Assembly (NCBI RefSeq): GCF_001279585.1
Contig: NZ_LGEC01000114.1
Location: forward strand, 248,001-312,000
From: Nocardiopsis sp. NRRL B-16309
GTDB lineage: Bacteria; Actinomycetota; Actinomycetes; Streptosporangiales; Streptosporangiaceae
Reading direction: 5' to 3'
Length of the DNA: 64,000 nucleotides
The position numbers and the translations under genes were made by a program. Every line of letters begins with the position of its first letter. Within the stretch, counting starts at the first letter, position 1. Of the stretch, positions 62,326 through 64,000 are shown piece by piece. The notes below the pieces were generated by a model. That model was given only the letters and a program-made list of their open reading frames with translations, was not told where the DNA came from and searched no databases.

Positions 62326-62540
62326 CCGCGTCTGTGGAGATCCCCTACTACACGCCGCCCGAGCCACCCGACGACGAAGACCAGAAGTGCGTGGTGGAGA
62401 TCGACCGGTTGGGCTACCTCGACAACTGCGGGCTGCCCGTCGACGAAGGTCGCATCTGCGCCGGGCACATGCTCGACATCGACGCCGGGCGGATTCCCTA
62501 CGCCGAGTACCAGCGGTACGTGCGCCACTACGGCGCATGA
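62322..62540 (+). CDS. 72-residue hypothetical protein
   Basis: GTG overlaps the preceding stop (GTGA). It has CVVEIDRLGYLDNCGLPVDE and ICAGHMLDIDAGRI; Cys and His may bind a metal. No family. Confidence 0.45.
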   Translation: MTASVEIPYYTPPEPPDDEDQKCVVEIDRLGYLDNCGLPVDEGRICAGHMLDIDAGRIPYAEYQRYVRHYGA

Positions 62541-62611
62541 AGACGGCCCGACAGGAGCTTGCACCCTCCCGCCGGGCCCACGGAACCCACCCTGCGAAGG
62601 AAGAAGGAACC

Positions 62612-62989
62612 ATGGCCAACGCTACCGCCATCGCCCCCGCACGTCGCGGACACGCGCACATCAACCGGATGCTCGACTACATCCTCCAGAAGTCCCGCCG
62701 GTGGACCACCGACAAGCTCGCCGACCTGATCACCCGCGAAGGCATCGTTGGGCAGCCCAACAGCGCCGACAACGGGCCCGTCGGGTTGTACGTGCTCGGG
62801 AAGATCCAAGCCGTCGGAGTGCCCGTCACCACCTACAAGTGGGACAAGGCACTGGAGGTGTACAGCGGCGAGGAACTCCTCGGCGAGGTGACCGTGCCCA
62901 AGGGCCACACCATGTACGACCTCGACGCGGAGATCAACGACCTGACGCGGGCGGAGCTGTGCGACCAGGGCGAAGGGGACCAGCGATGA
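62612..62989 (+). CDS. 125-residue hypothetical protein
   Basis: ATG 62612 with GAAGGAA upstream. WTTDKLADLITREGIVGQPN and GLYVLGKIQAVGVPVTTYKW suggest a small winged-helix-like fold. Overlaps the next gene (ATGA). Confidence 0.5.
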   Translation: MANATAIAPARRGHAHINRMLDYILQKSRRWTTDKLADLITREGIVGQPNSADNGPVGLYVLGKIQAVGVPVTTYKWDKALEVYSGEELLGEVTVPKGHTMYDLDAEINDLTRAELCDQGEGDQR

Positions 62990-63114
62990 TCCGCGCCCGC
63001 CTCTCCCTGATCCTGTTCGACTTCATCCAGTGCAGCCGCGGCCACGGCATGTTCGACCCGCGCATGGGCCCGTGCCCGGTGTGCAAGACGCCCGTGTACG
63101 TCCCGAGGGCGTAG
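62986..63114 (+). CDS. 42-residue protein with CxxC
   Basis: ATG overlaps the preceding stop. RMGPCPVCKTPVYVPRA ends the gene, a single zinc knuckle. It is too short for family assignment. Confidence 0.45.
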   Translation: MIRARLSLILFDFIQCSRGHGMFDPRMGPCPVCKTPVYVPRA

Positions 63115-63169
63115 GTTGCGCACGGCCAGTCGTGGCCGTATGATCATGTCAACGTAGAAGTTTTGTCGA

Positions 63170-63197
63170 AAGGCCCGGTCTTCGGATCGGGCCTTTT
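63170..63197. terminator. Hairpin terminator of second small-gene train
   Basis: GGCCCGGTC (63172-63180) TTCG GATCGGGCC (63185-63193) followed by TTTT. One G-T pair interrupts the stem. Confidence 0.85.
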
Positions 63198-63215
63198 GCG
63201 TGCCCGGAGGTGCTT

Positions 63216-63530
63216 GTGGTCTCAGCCGCCCAAGAACGCGACCACCTCAAAGGCGTCGTGTCCCGCATGGGCAAGACCCAAAGCCGCGTCCGAGCCATCA
63301 TGGACCTCGCGACCGCGTACACGTGGACGACAGCCGCAGGCACCACCGTGCGCATCGAACCCAGTCACAACGAGGTCGACGACGTCATGATCACAGTGGG
63401 CGGGACCATCTACGGGTGGACCGACAGCATCGACACCGCGGTCACCAGCGCGGCGCGCATCGCCCCGCCCGCTGACACGGACCTCGCCGCGCTGCTCACA
63501 TGGACCGCGTGCGGGCACCAGCGCACCTGA
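63216..63530 (+). CDS. 104-residue hypothetical protein
   Basis: GTG 63216 follows GGAGG by 5 bp. It is a soluble protein with MGKTQSRVRAIMDLATAYTW and VMITVGGTIYGWTDS. It starts right after a terminator, so an upstream promoter may be inside it. Confidence 0.5.
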   Translation: MVSAAQERDHLKGVVSRMGKTQSRVRAIMDLATAYTWTTAAGTTVRIEPSHNEVDDVMITVGGTIYGWTDSIDTAVTSAARIAPPADTDLAALLTWTACGHQRT

Positions 63531-63579
63531 ACGTCCCGGCCGCTCCGCTCCTGGGGGTGGCGTAGAGCGGCCGGGCGAC

Positions 63580-63960
63580 TCACCAAGGCGAAGACGGATT
63601 CGTCGCCTCCGTGTTCTCCTCACACCACGGAATCATCGCCTCCGCAGCCGCATCCTGATCCGCCGAATGCTCCCGAGCGATCTCCCGCAGAGCAGGTTCC
63701 GCGTCCTCCTCCAACGCCGCCACCAAGATCTCCCCACCCAACACGAACATGTCCGTCTCCTCCGACGGCATATCCGCACGACGGTACGCATCCCACAAGC
63801 GCAGGTCATCACAGATGAACTGGGCAGAGTTCGCATCCACCTCAACCTCAGGCGAAGGGGCAGCAGCCTCCGACGGCGACGCCGGCGCGTCCACCGCGGG
63901 CTCACCACCCGAGCAACCCGACACGACCACCAGCACCACGAGCGCAGCGAACCGCTTCAC
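63580..63960 (-). CDS. Small secreted lipoprotein
   Basis: The 126-residue protein has a signal peptide and lipobox V-V-V-S-G-C (Cys16), then a Pro/Ala-rich stretch and an acidic domain with two Cys (FICDDLRLWDAYR, MIPWCEEN). GTG 63960 has GGAGG upstream. Element-encoded lipoproteins sometimes block further transfer or phage entry; that role is only a guess. Confidence 0.7.
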   Translation of the reverse strand: MKRFAALVVLVVVSGCSGGEPAVDAPASPSEAAAPSPEVEVDANSAQFICDDLRLWDAYRRADMPSEETDMFVLGGEILVAALEEDAEPALREIAREHSADQDAAAEAMIPWCEENTEATNPSSPW

Positions 63961-64000
63961 GACACACCTCCAGTAGGGGGAAGCGTCGGAGCGGGCGACG

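Noticed and set aside
45111..64000. tRNA gene as attachment site
   Set aside because: No tRNA-like fold or anticodon arm was seen at the left end; the boundary is in a protein gene.
45201..64000. Integrase or transposase inside the visible part of the element
   Set aside because: No tyrosine or serine recombinase motifs were found; it probably lies to the right of the window.

Overview
The window is high-GC actinomycete chromosome. GC-rich codon thirds, GTG starts, many 4-bp start/stop overlaps, an F420-type oxidoreductase and a multi-kinase cluster suggest a Nocardiopsis-like member of the Streptosporangiales. The genus is an inference. About 1-45,110 is host chromosome. From 45,201 to the right edge the window lies inside an integrated conjugative element of the actinomycete (AICE) type, whose right end, integrase and attR are outside the window.

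Host part. (1) 1-6.5 kb: tail of a hypothetical gene, a MarR regulator, two MMPL/RND exporters and a TetR regulator divergent from the second exporter. (2) 6.6-10 kb: a membrane-anchored zinc metallopeptidase, a 201-bp-period repeat block, and an FprA-type ferredoxin-NADP reductase whose stop codon lies inside the last repeat. (3) 10.2-13.9 kb: a CUT1 sugar ABC operon behind a LacI-type operator. (4) dxs and a TauE/SafE exporter. (5) 17.3-22.1 kb: a ROK repressor followed by a xylFGH-like importer. (6) A P-loop kinase, and an alpha/beta hydrolase divergent from a TetR gene across a perfect palindrome. (7) 24.7-34.6 kb: three tandem paralogous Ser/Thr kinases, one broken and one with an altered catalytic loop, followed by two related secreted/membrane proteins. 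(8) Aconitase acnA with two palindromes covering its promoter, and a luciferase-like oxidoreductase. (9) 38.8-42.6 kb: an ECF sigma / anti-sigma / ABC ATPase / permease operon. (10) A RHH-PIN toxin-antitoxin pair followed by a duplicated scrap of the permease gene's tail, then narK.

Element part. The left boundary lies in the last 30 codons of an RlmD/RumA-like RNA methyltransferase gene. Inside are: small membrane proteins leading to the FtsK-like DNA translocase TraB, a DUF2637-like membrane protein and a YdjM-like hydrolase; a dense array of the hexamer TGAGCG (22 copies in about 640 bp, both orientations) that is a candidate transfer or replication locus; a leftward block with DUF6221, a HAD phosphatase and a HTH replication-type protein; a leaderless ParB-like gene heading a train of tiny overlapping genes; an XRE-TPR regulator, a GntR (KorSA-like) regulator and associated palindromes; and a second train of small genes ending near a lipoprotein. 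Most cargo genes are unknown.

The leading candidates for something undescribed are the TGAGCG array, the kinase cluster with paired catalytic-loop lesions, and the integration inside the methyltransferase gene.
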